Source: Stentor roeselii (taxonomy: Eukaryota; Ciliophora; Heterotrichea; Heterotrichida; Stentoridae). From it: 64,000 bases of DNA. Under the pieces are notes generated by a model. The model saw nothing but the letters and a program-made list of their open reading frames with translations. It ran no database searches and was not told the origin of the DNA. This document shows, piece after piece, positions 17,147-27,171 of the stretch. The stretch's first letter is position 1, and every line of letters starts with the position of its first letter. Position numbers and translations under genes: made by a program. The DNA lies in NCBI GenBank assembly GCA_006503475.1, contig RSEH01000072.1:62001-126000 (forward strand), given 5' to 3'.

Positions 17147-18322
17147 ATGTGGAAAGACTCAATCGAGTTAAAAGTGATCCGATTAGAAGGTTTCCCCTGT
17201 TCAAGTGCAGAGTTAGCACTTTACGTATACTTCGGCGACATTCTCCACGACCAGCTGCTTCCAATAACAGAAGAAAAATCCGTTCTTTTATCTCAAGAAG
17301 GGACTTACCGTCTTGAAATAATCAACCAAAACAACCAAGAAGAAAAATCAGTGAGTTTCCAAAGAAACTTATTCAAAGAAGACGGTGTCCGATGGATTCC
17401 CTTGTTTTCCCCTCATGATGATTTTTTGACTGAAATTCCTGAAGACGTGCCCCATCCTCGCATTCTTCTAATTTTTTACAAAAAGCGGATGTTGAGTCTT
17501 AAAGAAAATGAAATCAGCGTCCATGAAGTTGAAGAGTCGAAAGAAGAAGAAAATTATGAAATCAATGATGAACCACTTGTTTCTTCTGTATTTTTAAAGA
17601 ACTCAGGGGATGATAAAATGCTTAATGACTATAAATCCGCTCTTGAATATGAAAGAAAACTCAGGGATGAACAGGAAAAGAACTTAAAAAAAATCACTAA
17701 TGATTTAAATGAAACTCTTGAAAGGGCTCGGGTCAGGGAAGACTCACTTCTTGACTTGATCACTTCGAAAGAAGAGGAACTTTTCAGTGCTCAGAATGAA
17801 ATCGCGAGTTTAAGGGGAAAAATTCGTAAATTAGAAGCGGAAAAAAATCAACTTAATGACTCTGTCAACCTTCTTAGGGCTGATAAAGAATGCTCAAATA
17901 TAGATGGACTTAGAAAAGAACTGGAAATGTTTACTAGTTACTTTAAAGACTGTCAAAAGTTATCAGAACTCAAGTCGAGACTTGATGCTTATGAAGCCAA
18001 AGATTTGATTCAGAAGGAGCAGGAAAATTCCATTGAAAACTTTTTTAAGGGAAAGAAAATGGAAGTGAAAAAAGACCCTGAAGTTGTTTATTCTGTCAAT
18101 AATAGAAAAGTTGCTCTTGTTTTCAAGGAATCTATTTTTTTTAGAAGTTTAGGAGCTTTGCAGAAGTTTGATGAGTTTTTACTTGCGAGTCATGAAAGGA
18201 GCTTGACGCCTTCGAATAAGTTTCATAGGAAAAATGTTTCGGAGTTTAGGTTGAATGAATCGGAGTCGAAGGATAGTTTAGTGAGAAGAGGAAATACTCC
18301 TTTGAACTTAAGGAGAAAGTAA
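17147..18322 (+). CDS. Coiled-coil protein with beta-rich (possibly C2-like) N-terminus
   Basis: 391 residues from ATG 17147. The frame is open further 5' over the SNARE gene, but the AT-rich context at 17147 is the better start. Residues 1-125 look beta-rich (SIELKVIRLEGFP, LALYVYFGD, GTYRLEII, PRILLIFYKKR), as in a C2 domain. Residues 200-310 are coiled coil. The C-terminus is basic and Ser-rich. No family is recognised. Many ciliate proteins of this build act at membranes or the cortex; that is only an inference here. Confidence 0.78.
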   Translation: MWKDSIELKVIRLEGFPCSSAELALYVYFGDILHDQLLPITEEKSVLLSQEGTYRLEIINQNNQEEKSVSFQRNLFKEDGVRWIPLFSPHDDFLTEIPEDVPHPRILLIFYKKRMLSLKENEISVHEVEESKEEENYEINDEPLVSSVFLKNSGDDKMLNDYKSALEYERKLRDEQEKNLKKITNDLNETLERARVREDSLLDLITSKEEELFSAQNEIASLRGKIRKLEAEKNQLNDSVNLLRADKECSNIDGLRKELEMFTSYFKDCQKLSELKSRLDAYEAKDLIQKEQENSIENFFKGKKMEVKKDPEVVYSVNNRKVALVFKESIFFRSLGALQKFDEFLLASHERSLTPSNKFHRKNVSEFRLNESESKDSLVRRGNTPLNLRRK

Positions 18323-18978
18323 TGGGAATGTTGTTAGTTTTAATAGGAGAGTTGGAATTATAGGGTTTATGCTTGGAAGTGTTTGAAGTCTTGATTAGTG
18401 GAATTGAGTAGGTTTTAGTGATGCATTTATTGAATATAGCTTGATAAGAGAAGTTTAATTAGTGGAATTAGTAGGAGATATTTTCTGTTATTTGATCATT
18501 GATAATATCACCTTAGAGATATTTTCAAATATGGATTGTAAAATTTTAGGAAATTTATTTTGAAGTCAAATTTGGCTAGAGTGATATGTCTCACCAAACC
18601 TTTAATTGTAGTTAGAGAATTGTTATATCTAACCAAATTATTAATAAAATTATGGATTGAAAAAAAAAGGTGTTTAAGCCCTGCCAATTAATAGATTGAG
18701 TGGTCTCCAGGAGAAAACGATATTATGAAGATAGAATATTGTTTGAAATCAAGTTTCCTGAGGAAGGCTAATTATTATCTTCTATGGATATCATAAATAT
18801 TAATAAACTTATCTTTCATAACAAGTCAATTACTCCTTCTATAAAACTAAATTTAAACAATCAAAAAAATCTTGTAATATTTAATTCCTTTCACTTATCC
18901 AAATCTAAGTAAACCTGAAAAAGAATAACCCTTTTTACCATCTAACTAATATTAGTCAATAATATCAAAACTGTATAA
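18323..18978. other. AT-rich intergenic stretch, nothing seen
   Basis: 656 nt between two plus-strand genes. The first half is G/T-rich, the second half A/C-rich on the plus strand. I found no reading frame, tRNA or convincing repeat. Confidence 0.5.
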
Positions 18979-19992
18979 ATGGGCTGTTCAGATTCCAGAG
19001 ACACAAGCGAAATCCACGCCTTAAAGATCCAATGCGAGAACCTCTGCGAAGAAAACCTATCAATCCTCCAACTTCTAGAATACCTTCTAATAGAAAAAAA
19101 CAATATAAGCGAAGCAATTCTTTTAATCTCTCTAAAAAAGCGAACCGAGTCTTACTATTCAATAATATCCAAATATCGCAATTTCTGGATCACTGAAGCC
19201 AAAAACTCTTTCGAAGTCTCAAGGAACCGTAAGGATCTTTCTCCATGTTTAAAAGAACAAGAGCGAGAAAAATCCCGTCTTTCATTCACAAGACAAGCCC
19301 TTCAAGAGCAAATCGAAAAACAACGGCCAGGGTGGCAAGACCATTACAAAACCTTAAAAAATTTCATGGAAGCCCTTGAGTCTGACTCATCAATCATGCA
19401 AAGATCTTCATCACTTTACGGAAATTTTTACATGAAAAGCCGAAAAGAACTAAAACTCGCAGCAAAGGAACACAGCAAAAACATCGAAGCCCTTCCAGGC
19501 AGTGTTTATGAAGCAGTTAAAAACGTAACTGTTTCCTTTTACAAAATCGCTGAAAATCGAGTTTATTTCACCAACAAAATCATGAATGAAAAGACCTCAA
19601 CAGGTGAAAAATTCCAAGAAAAAGGTAAAAAAACTAAAAAATCAAAAAGAAATAAAAATTCATCTGTGATTACTTTAAACAACTCTGCAGAGTTCGGGAA
19701 GAACCTCTTTGAAAAGTCGAAGCTGAGCATCGACTTAAACAAGCTGATTACTGATCAAGTTAAAAACCCTTTAAACCGCGCGCGAACCAGTCATGACCAA
19801 TACCTTTCAACCGACCTACGATTATCATCAGACCAGGGCAGACCAAGTGTATATCATCATCAAGGAAGTTTCGATCATCAAGTAAGCAACGCAGAAACCC
19901 TTCACCATTTACCCAGATACGAAAAAAGCGAAAGTTTCAGCTCCTTAGAAGACGAAGAAACCCTAGCAAGACTGAGCTACACACAAAAATAA
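18979..19992 (+). CDS. Protein with likely N-myristoyl/palmitoyl anchor, unknown function
   Basis: 337 residues beginning MGCSDS: Gly2 fits N-myristoylation and Cys3 palmitoylation, so a membrane anchor is likely. Residues 10-55 and 85-130 are helical. The C-terminal third is Ser/His/Gln-rich and low in order (HDQYLSTDLRLSSDQG). No domain is recognised. The start is TATAAATGGG. It is convergent with TRAP1, with 8 nt between stops. The coding strand is A/C-rich along its whole length, unlike most long genes here. Confidence 0.78.
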   Translation: MGCSDSRDTSEIHALKIQCENLCEENLSILQLLEYLLIEKNNISEAILLISLKKRTESYYSIISKYRNFWITEAKNSFEVSRNRKDLSPCLKEQEREKSRLSFTRQALQEQIEKQRPGWQDHYKTLKNFMEALESDSSIMQRSSSLYGNFYMKSRKELKLAAKEHSKNIEALPGSVYEAVKNVTVSFYKIAENRVYFTNKIMNEKTSTGEKFQEKGKKTKKSKRNKNSSVITLNNSAEFGKNLFEKSKLSIDLNKLITDQVKNPLNRARTSHDQYLSTDLRLSSDQGRPSVYHHQGSFDHQVSNAETLHHLPRYEKSESFSSLEDEETLARLSYTQK

Positions 19993-20000
19993 TCCTATTC

Positions 20001-21941
20001 CTAGTTATTTTGTTTAGTTTTCAACAGCCTGAGCATTAAACCATTGACTCTCTTCACCATCGGGTTGTAGTTTTCAATGATATCCGCCGTGATCAGTGCA
20101 TTATCCAAGATCTGCGCAAGAATTTCACTTGCCAGGTCCGGGTGTGTCTTTCTAATTCCATTCAAATTCACAATGATTTCATGGTTCGGGTTTATTTCAA
20201 GGTGCTGATTTTTCACCATTTCATTTGAACCCTTGTCCTGTTGCATGAACTTGTAAGCTTGTCTTAGTGCTGAAGGCATTTCGCCCACTACTATCGCTGG
20301 AGTGTCTCGAAGTCGTGTTGAAAGAATCACTTTTGAGACTTTCGGACGGAGCTCGTTACTCACCCAGTCTGTGAAAGGAACGATTTCACTTTCAGGGATT
20401 CCATTTTGAGCGTCGTATTTGTTGCTTTCAACTTGTTCCTGCTCGATGTTTTCCATGGAAGTCTCGATGTTGATGAACTTGTGGCCTTGGAAGTCGCCTT
20501 GAGATCTGAAAATCATTTCGTCGATGGCCATATGTGAAAAAATGACTGGAATGGCTTTAGGTTTGAAGGGTTCTAAGTAAGGAGAGTCTTCAGCTTGTTG
20601 TCTGTTAGAAGTGTAAAGATAATAAATGCGGTTTTGTCCTGGTTTCATGTTTTGGACGTAATTTTTCAGTGATATCATGTTTTTGTCGTTGTTCCAGCTG
20701 TACCTTAATAAGTGGATCACGTCTTTTGAGTAAGAAGAATCTCCTGCCATGGCCTCTAACATGAACTGCCCGAATTCTTCATACCAACTCGCGTAGGTCT
20801 CCTCGTTGCGAGTCGCTTCTTCGGTAAGGTACCTTATCACCTTCGCTGTCAGAATGTCTTTTATCTTCGCCATCAATGCTGAGTCTTGGAAGGTTTCTCG
20901 AGAGATGTTCAGAGGAATGTCCTCGCAGTCTACTACTCCTTTCATGAATCTCATCCAGTTTGGAAGAAGAGATGGACTTTTTGATTGGATTAACACTTTT
21001 CGGCTGTAGAGACTCACCTCGGCTTCCTCGTGGCTTAAACCGAACTTCTCTCGGTGGGTTGATGGAACGTAGAGAAGGACTTTCATGGATATTGGCATGT
21101 CCAGGGAAAAGTGGAGTTTGTACTTGTAGGGAAGCTTTTGACCGCTGATGTACTCGAAGAAGTCGCGATACTCATTCTCCGTAACAGATGATTTATTTCT
21201 AGACCAGATAGCCTGTTGCATGTTGATTCTTTGTCCATTAAGTTCAATAGGATAAGTAACAAAATTCGAGTACTTTTTCAGAACCTTCAAGACCTCCCCA
21301 TCATTAGCATAAGCTCGATGTTCATCTTTCAAGTAAACAGTGATTTCAGTTCCCCTGGCAACTCCCTCAGCATCAACTTCAGTGACTTCAAAGTCTCCAA
21401 GTCCTTTACTAGTCCACAAAAAAGCCTTATCTAATTTCTTGCTAACAACATGAACTTCCTTGGCAACAATGAACGAGCTATAGAATCCGACCCCAAATTG
21501 ACCAATGATTGACTCAGCTTTCGACTTATCCGACATGTTATCAATAAAATCTTTAGACCCCGAATAAGCAATAGTTCCAAGATTTTTAATCAGTTCCTCG
21601 TCGTTCATCCCAATGCCTGAATCGAAGATCTTGAATGTTCCATTCACAGGGTCTGTCGAGATCTTGATTTTCAAGTCGTCTGTCGTCACTGCCTGGCCTG
21701 AGACTTCCTCAAATCTTTGCTTTTCTAAAGCGTCTGACGAGTTGGAGACCAGTTCTCGAATGAAGACTTCTTTGTCCATGTAAAGACTCTTAGCCACTAT
21801 TTCTAGAATTTTTTGAGTCTCGGCTTTGAAGGAGTGGGTCTGCGGAGCGGATTTGAAAGTCTTTTCTTCTGTGAAACGACGAAGAGGTACTCGACGCACT
21901 GAAAGGAAAGGACGGATCAAACGAGTCGCTGCCCTGAACAT
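20001..21941 (-). CDS. TRAP1: Mitochondrial Hsp90 chaperone (TRAP1)
   Basis: 646 residues. The first 25 (MFRAATRLIRPFLSVRRVPLRR) are Arg-rich and amphipathic, as in a mitochondrial presequence. The GHKL ATPase follows with IRELVSNSSDALEK, the DSGIGM loop, GTIAYSGSKDF and GQFGVGFYSSF. The middle domain has MSMKVLLYVPSTHREKFG-type sequence with GVVDCEDIPLNISRE and its catalytic Arg. The C-terminal dimerisation domain lacks the MEEVD tail of cytosolic Hsp90 and the charged linker is absent, both as in TRAP1. It is an ATP-driven matrix chaperone. Confidence 0.95.
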   Translation of the reverse strand: MFRAATRLIRPFLSVRRVPLRRFTEEKTFKSAPQTHSFKAETQKILEIVAKSLYMDKEVFIRELVSNSSDALEKQRFEEVSGQAVTTDDLKIKISTDPVNGTFKIFDSGIGMNDEELIKNLGTIAYSGSKDFIDNMSDKSKAESIIGQFGVGFYSSFIVAKEVHVVSKKLDKAFLWTSKGLGDFEVTEVDAEGVARGTEITVYLKDEHRAYANDGEVLKVLKKYSNFVTYPIELNGQRINMQQAIWSRNKSSVTENEYRDFFEYISGQKLPYKYKLHFSLDMPISMKVLLYVPSTHREKFGLSHEEAEVSLYSRKVLIQSKSPSLLPNWMRFMKGVVDCEDIPLNISRETFQDSALMAKIKDILTAKVIRYLTEEATRNEETYASWYEEFGQFMLEAMAGDSSYSKDVIHLLRYSWNNDKNMISLKNYVQNMKPGQNRIYYLYTSNRQQAEDSPYLEPFKPKAIPVIFSHMAIDEMIFRSQGDFQGHKFINIETSMENIEQEQVESNKYDAQNGIPESEIVPFTDWVSNELRPKVSKVILSTRLRDTPAIVVGEMPSALRQAYKFMQQDKGSNEMVKNQHLEINPNHEIIVNLNGIRKTHPDLASEILAQILDNALITADIIENYNPMVKRVNGLMLRLLKTKQNN

Positions 21942-22290
21942 TTTTATGGTAATGGAAAGAAATTGAGGGTTTCGGGGGATTATTAGGGAAATTTTGTTTT
22001 TTTTTCTGAGGAAAAAACAAGAAATATTCTTGGAATTAAAAATGAATTTATGTTTAATAAATACGAAAAAGTTTCAGATTTTTAACTTTGACTAGTAAAA
22101 AGGCTGGGAATCACTTGGAATGTTAGGAAAAATTTGGTGATTTTGTTAAAATCAACCTTTTCAATTAAATTATTTGGTTTTTTTCAGTCGAAATTCAGCG
22201 AAAATCGAATTTATGACAAATCCTTCTAAATCAATTCTAATAACTTTAAATATTTTCAAATCTTTTTCGAGAGTTATCAGCCAGAAATAA
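21942..22290. other. Divergent intergenic region between TRAP1 and a zinc-finger gene
   Basis: 349 nt, AT-rich, holding both promoters. No distinct element stands out apart from the AAATAAATGG start context of the plus-strand gene. Confidence 0.5.
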
Positions 22291-22695
22291 ATGGATTCCG
22301 AGTGCACTCAAAGTGAAAATGAAGTAGTCACCAGCTCTGATAATTTTAATTTCAAATGCAAGGTGTGTGGAAAAAACTTGTCTTCTAGACAAAACCTGAA
22401 AGAACACTTTTACACTCATACAGGAGAGCGTCCTTACGTCTGTGAAGAAGAAGGATGTGGTCAAAGTTTTAGACAGGGCAGTCTTTTGTCTATTCATCGT
22501 CGGATTCATAAAGAAGTGAATGGAAATCAAAGACTTGTTAAAGTGAGAAAGGAAATCAAGTTCTTGCAACTCACTCAAGTTCTTAAGGGAAAGAATTCGA
22601 TCATCGATAGACCGATAAGTGAAGATGATAAAAAGTATTTGTTGAGTAGTATATCGAATGAGGACTTTTCTTTTGTTAAGAAGTTCTTGAAGTAA
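22291..22695 (+). CDS. Two-finger C2H2 zinc-finger protein
   Basis: 134 residues with two adjacent fingers at about residues 25-77: CKVCGKNLSSRQNLKEHFYTH, then the linker TGERPYVC (the canonical TGEKP type), then CEEEGCGQSFRQGSLLSIHRRIH. The remainder is Lys-rich and helical. A DNA-binding transcription factor is likely. It resembles the three-finger gene at 3245-3571 in size and layout but not closely in sequence. Confidence 0.88.
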   Translation: MDSECTQSENEVVTSSDNFNFKCKVCGKNLSSRQNLKEHFYTHTGERPYVCEEEGCGQSFRQGSLLSIHRRIHKEVNGNQRLVKVRKEIKFLQLTQVLKGKNSIIDRPISEDDKKYLLSSISNEDFSFVKKFLK

Positions 22696-23142
22696 ACTTT
22701 AAGTAAATTTATTGGATTTGAGAGGATTGACTGTAAAATAATTATTGGAAATAGATTAAAGGGTGAAATTACTAGTGACAAATATTTTGATTGAATTATT
22801 TTTAGATGGCTAGGATAATGCAGGTGGTTTTAAGAGTAGTTGTTGAGATGGGGGTTTATTTAGATAGGATTAAAGAATTTTAGATGAACTTTATCTTTTA
22901 AAATCATTTAACTATTAAAAATTCATATAATAAAAACTAATACCCCAGGTAATAATAATCACTTATCTTCAATTTTATCTAAATAAAGTCGATTCACATC
23001 TCTATACATTTTTCTCTACTTCATCTTTAGAAACCTATTAATCCCCATAATCAAATCTTATATTCCCAACAGATTCTCAAAGATCACCTGACCTCACATT
23101 TCCCCAATTCATAATCCCAAGACTTAAATCATTCTAAAATAA
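22696..23142. other. AT-rich intergenic stretch, nothing seen
   Basis: 447 nt between two plus-strand genes. It changes from G/T-rich to A/C-rich on the plus strand towards the next start. No feature recognised. Confidence 0.5.
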
Positions 23143-23406
23143 ATGGAAGAAGACTACAAAGAAAAATACAAAGCCTTGAAAAAGATGTACAAAGCGCTAG
23201 AACACGTAAAGTTCATTCAGGAAAATTCTAAAGTTTTATCTCAACTCGAAAAAGCAGGTTCAGTGATAAAAGCCTTGCAATCACAAAAAAGGTGAAATTC
23301 ACTTAGTTCCCTATCAGACAAGTTAGTAACATCACTGAAAAAAGCGAAAAGAAACGAACTTGGAAAAACACCGAAAGAAGAAGAACTAAAGGAAGAAAAT
23401 AGTTAG
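23143..23406 (+). CDS. Small coiled-coil protein, two exons
   Basis: This gene is too broken for a plain ORF scan. ATG 23143 (AAATAAATGG) opens 149 nt of coding sequence, followed by a 15-nt intron at 23292-23306 (GTGAAATTCACTTAG, phase 2), then 100 nt to the stop TAG. The product has 82 residues: MEEDYKEKYKALKKMYKALE, a helical centre (VLSQLEKAGSVIKALQSQK) and a basic tail. The whole length is heptad-like. Function unknown; a small subunit of a larger complex is plausible. The convergent tail-anchored gene ends 4 nt away. Confidence 0.78.
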
Positions 23407-23410
23407 ATAT

Positions 23411-23785
23411 CTAAACTGCTTTAAAAAGTCCGAAGCCTATAAAAAACGCTGCCAAGTAGCAAGCCCAGACGATTAGATGACTGCGACTGTCTTTTTTTTC
23501 CTCTACCTTTCTTTCTAGTTCTCTGATTTTTAATTCGATTTCATCTCTGACTTCAAAAACCTTGGAATTCACCAGATGACTGATTTCGCCTTTGTAAAAC
23601 TCGCAGTCATTTTTTATCATTTGCTGAACTTTAAACTCTTCATCAAGTGCTGCGTCTCTTATTCTTTCATTTTCTTCTTTTAAATTCTGAATCCTTTCCA
23701 CCAGTTCATCTTCATCCTTTTGCATTTTCTTCAATAGGATCTTCAAGTGCACATTATTAAGCGCCACAGCTCTTTGAGAGTCCAT
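23411..23785 (-). CDS. Tail-anchored coiled-coil membrane protein
   Basis: 124 residues from ATG 23785, ten nt after the fibrillarin stop. A coiled coil (LKILLKKMQKDEDELVERIQN...KIRELERKVEEKK) is followed by one C-terminal membrane segment (LIVWACYLAAFFIGFGLF), so the product is probably tail-anchored. The frame stays open into the fibrillarin gene, where an ATG at 23842 would give a signal-peptide-like start ([17 protein letters not shown]) overlapping fibrillarin by 47 nt. I prefer 23785 because it avoids the overlap. The alternative would make it a type I protein. Confidence 0.68.
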   Translation of the reverse strand: MDSQRAVALNNVHLKILLKKMQKDEDELVERIQNLKEENERIRDAALDEEFKVQQMIKNDCEFYKGEISHLVNSKVFEVRDEIELKIRELERKVEEKKDSRSHLIVWACYLAAFFIGFGLFKAV

Positions 23786-23795
23786 ATTAAAACTA

Positions 23796-24620
23796 TTAGC
23801 TAGACCTGTAAGTACCAGAAACAGCAGCATGGTCAACTTCATAAGGTTCAAGAGTGATCATTTCTTCAGGTGAAAATCCAAGTTCTTTCAAAGTTTCAAT
23901 CTCTCTCTGAAACACAACACTAGGTGCAACAGTTGAATCAATGCAATTGGCTTTAATACTAATCAAGAACCTTCCTCCATTTTTCAAGTAATGTTGAGCA
24001 TTGAGTCCTAAAATACGAGCCTGGTCTCTCTGAGCGACATCAGCAAAAAGGACGTCGACCATTGGGACGAGCATTCGATATCTAATAGGATGTCTGGCAT
24101 CATCAACAATAGGTACAACATTAGTTCTTTTTTTTGCCATGTTGACCAAATCACGTCCAGACCTTTCCGAGAACTCAACAGCGTAGACCATGCCTTCCAT
24201 TCCTACAACATCAGCGACGTGTGACACTGTTGTCCCTGAAGCAGCACCAAGATATAAAACTTTAGCCCCAGGGCGAATTCCCACATCTTCCACGTTGCCG
24301 AGGATGGTTGCTGCGATTTTTGATCTGTAAGGGTTCCAGACTCGGTACTCGATTTTTTCGTCACCTTCTGTCGTGACTACCTTTTTTTCTTGGTAGACTG
24401 TTTCACCTGGCGCCAGAGATCTCGTCGCAATCTGGTCTTCCTTTCCTCGCACAATAAAAACTCCTGGAAAACGGTGGGGCTCGACCACAACTCGCGAACC
24501 GCCTCGGCCTCCACCTCCACGAGGACCGCCTCTGCCTCGAGGAGGGCCTCTTCCACGTCGGCCCCCTCTTGAATCTCCGCGTCCTCCTCTGAAGTCTGAT
24601 TAGAAAATACCTTTGACCAT
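23796..24620 (-). CDS. FBL: Fibrillarin, rRNA 2'-O-methyltransferase of C/D snoRNPs
   Basis: A 10-nt first exon (24611-24620, ATGGTCAAAG) and a 15-nt intron at 24596-24610 (GTATTTTCTAATCAG, phase 1) lead into one long exon, giving 269 residues. Splicing supplies the ATG and the Gly/Arg-rich GAR domain (residues 5-38, RGGRG-type repeats). The methyltransferase domain follows with [27 protein letters not shown], the SAM-binding [17 protein letters not shown], and [18 protein letters not shown]. It methylates pre-rRNA in the nucleolus. It is divergent from the vWA gene across 285 nt. Confidence 0.96.
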
Positions 24621-24905
24621 TTTATTAGAGTAGGTGAATATTGGTTGGTTTTTTAGTGGATTTAGAAGTGGGAAATGGTTTGAAGAGGAGATTTGAATGA
24701 GGATTATTAACTTGAGAGGGTTGATGAGGATTGAGAAATTGAGAGCTTGATGAGGATTAAGAAATTGAGGGCTTTGATGAGGTTTTAGGTGAAAGAGGGT
24801 TTATTAAGGGTGATTATTTATGTGAATCATTGATTTATTTACATTTTTAAGTTATTTTATGATAAATTATTTGAATTAAAGGGATAATCTTATCTGATCT
24901 TATTA

Positions 24906-26555
24906 ATGGGTGCTGCGAGTAATACTGCTAGGTTCGAATCAACTGAATATCGATCAAGCCCAAGTTCATCTGGGACTCCCAACTCAAATCCTTCCTCCCA
25001 TCGTAAAATCGACACCAACTTCTTCGAGCTAAACCTAAACATCTTGAAGCTGATTCCATCAAATCCAAAAATAAATCCATCAATCTGCGAATCATGTGGT
25101 GCGATTTTAAACCATACAAGTTCAATTTCCCTTGAAAACTTAACTTGGACCTGCACCTTCTGCAAAACTTTCAACCAAATAAATTTCCCTGAAACCTTTC
25201 AAACCCCTTTCGAATCCGAGCAGAACTTTCTACTAGAAGACTTGAAACCTGAATCAAAAACCCCAGAACTCAATTCAAACCAGGACTCAACATCAGTGAT
25301 TTTCTGCATCGACGTCTCAGGTTCAATGTGTTTAAAAAAAAAGATCCAAAATCCAGGTCTTTCAAATTTTTCAATGATTTCGCGTTTACAATGTGTTCAA
25401 ACAGCAATCGAGCAGCAATTATCAAGTTTAAAAGAAAAATCTCCAAATAAAAAAGTAGGCCTTGTAAGTTTCAACAATGACGTCTTGATTTCTGGAGACG
25501 GTTCTTTAAATGAACTAGTTCCTCCTTCAATCCTTCAGAACTTCGACGACTTAATGGACTTCGCTCAGAACCAAAGAGGAAAATTTTTAAATCTTTCAAT
25601 TTTTCAGTCATTCGAGCTGATCAAGTCAAACTTGTTGAATTTAAAAGCGAAAGGTGGGACTGCTTTAGGCCCGGGTTTACTTGTTTCAGTGATTCTTGCC
25701 TCTGAAGCAGGTCCAGGTTCTCAAGTCGTGATCTGCACTGACGGCCTGGCAAATGTTGGAGTTGGAGACTTAAGCAGTGAAAATTCAATCAACGAATTTT
25801 ACAAGGAAATTGGAAGCATTGCTAAAGAACTGGGCGTCAGTGTCTCAATCGTCACAATCGAAGGGCAGGACTGCAGACTGGAAGCTTTGAACCTGGTCTC
25901 ATTCGAGACTCAAGGCGACATCGTCCGAGTCGCTCCTGAAACTCTTGGAAATCAGTTTGAAAAAATCATGGCTCAAGAAGTCGTCGCTACTCAAGTCCTT
26001 GTCGAGATCTTTTTACATGACTCGATCGAGTTTTTCAATGAAAAACAAAAACATCTTGTTAATGATGGGTCTTGTTTAAAGAAATTTATTGGAAATGCTA
26101 ATGAAATGACTTCTTTTTCTTTTCAGTATGCTTTGAAATCGAAAGAAAGACTTGAAAAATTGGGAATTGATAAGAAAATGATTCAGGAACTTCCTGTTCA
26201 AGTTTGCTTTAGGTTTAGGGCTCCTGATGGGAGAAGGTATTTGAAGGTTATTAGCAGGGTGCAAAAAGTTGTTTTTGATCAGGAATTGGATTTGAATGAG
26301 GTTGAACCTGAAATTTTGATGAGAGCTGCGAGGAGACTTGTTATTTCTTTGGTTGAAGAGGGAAAGTTTCATGAAGCCAAGGCTCAGCTTGAGATTTGGA
26401 AGGGACTTGTTGTTGAAGGAGTGAATAAGGATGAGTTTTTTAATGATATTCAGGTGATTGAAAGGAATATTGATATTCATCTAGCGGGGAATGGAAGTAA
26501 AGGACTTAATGATGAGTTTGTGGCTTTTAATCAGATAATGAAGAAGAAAAGATAG
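24906..26555 (+). CDS. Sec23-type zinc finger plus vWA domain protein
   Basis: 549 residues. The N-terminus MGAASN fits N-myristoylation. A four-cysteine zinc ribbon of the Sec23/Sec24 type lies at Cys61, 64, 83 and 86. A von Willebrand A domain begins near residue 130 with a complete MIDAS motif DVSGSM (136-141), and later has GGTALGPG and TDGLANVG. The C-terminal 150 residues (RFRAPDGRRYLKVIS, LMRAARRLVISLVEEGKF) are helical. The build resembles the vWA part of the amoebal circularly permuted Ras proteins, without the Ras part. Likely role: metal-dependent protein binding at membranes. Composition moves from A/C-rich to G/T-rich along the gene. Confidence 0.85.
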   Translation: MGAASNTARFESTEYRSSPSSSGTPNSNPSSHRKIDTNFFELNLNILKLIPSNPKINPSICESCGAILNHTSSISLENLTWTCTFCKTFNQINFPETFQTPFESEQNFLLEDLKPESKTPELNSNQDSTSVIFCIDVSGSMCLKKKIQNPGLSNFSMISRLQCVQTAIEQQLSSLKEKSPNKKVGLVSFNNDVLISGDGSLNELVPPSILQNFDDLMDFAQNQRGKFLNLSIFQSFELIKSNLLNLKAKGGTALGPGLLVSVILASEAGPGSQVVICTDGLANVGVGDLSSENSINEFYKEIGSIAKELGVSVSIVTIEGQDCRLEALNLVSFETQGDIVRVAPETLGNQFEKIMAQEVVATQVLVEIFLHDSIEFFNEKQKHLVNDGSCLKKFIGNANEMTSFSFQYALKSKERLEKLGIDKKMIQELPVQVCFRFRAPDGRRYLKVISRVQKVVFDQELDLNEVEPEILMRAARRLVISLVEEGKFHEAKAQLEIWKGLVVEGVNKDEFFNDIQVIERNIDIHLAGNGSKGLNDEFVAFNQIMKKKR

Positions 26556-27171
26556 ATAAGTTTAGATTTGTTTGTGATTTCTAGATTTAGGTTCAATAAA
26601 CGATGATTAAAATATTTGGTATATTTCAACATTAATTGACAATTTAAACCAATTGAAAAATATAATAAGTTTGATTGAGACTCTATAATTATTTATAAGA
26701 AAGTATGCTAAAACCTTTCTCTGATCATAGTTCATAAATTAAGAAGATTTATAATGAATCACTTAGCTCTAACTCAGATTAACATATCATAGTTATAATT
26801 TACTCTAATTGCAAAGCTAATTATAAATCAGTCTCCTAATAGAATAACTCTAACCAACACCTATGAATCAATCATTCAATCATAATAAACAATAAAATCC
26901 TCATCCTCAATAAATCAATCCTCATAAATCAAAAAACCCTAAAACATTCTCATCAAATCCCAAATCTTCTAATCTACCATCACAAAAAATTTAAACTTAC
27001 TAAATCCTTACCCACCTCCAATAAAATCCCCAAAAATCCCTTCTCCACTCTCCAAGCCCCAAACCCATAAACCTCATCAAATCATCCAAAATTCCAAAAA
27101 AACCAAATTCCATCCTCAACTAACTTTTTCCTAAAACATCCAACCCTTCGTATTTTATCACCCAGATAATA
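26556..27171. other. Intergenic stretch, A/C-rich towards the next start
   Basis: 616 nt between two plus-strand genes. The last 340 nt (from about 26830) are strongly A/C-rich on the plus strand, for example CTAAAACATTCTCATCAAAT. That extends into the 5' end of the anoctamin gene. No gene or repeat seen. Confidence 0.55.

Noticed and set aside
24390-24572. Ser/Thr/Ala-rich plus-strand frame
   Set aside because: Antisense of the fibrillarin GAR repeats; the low complexity comes from the Gly/Arg codons.
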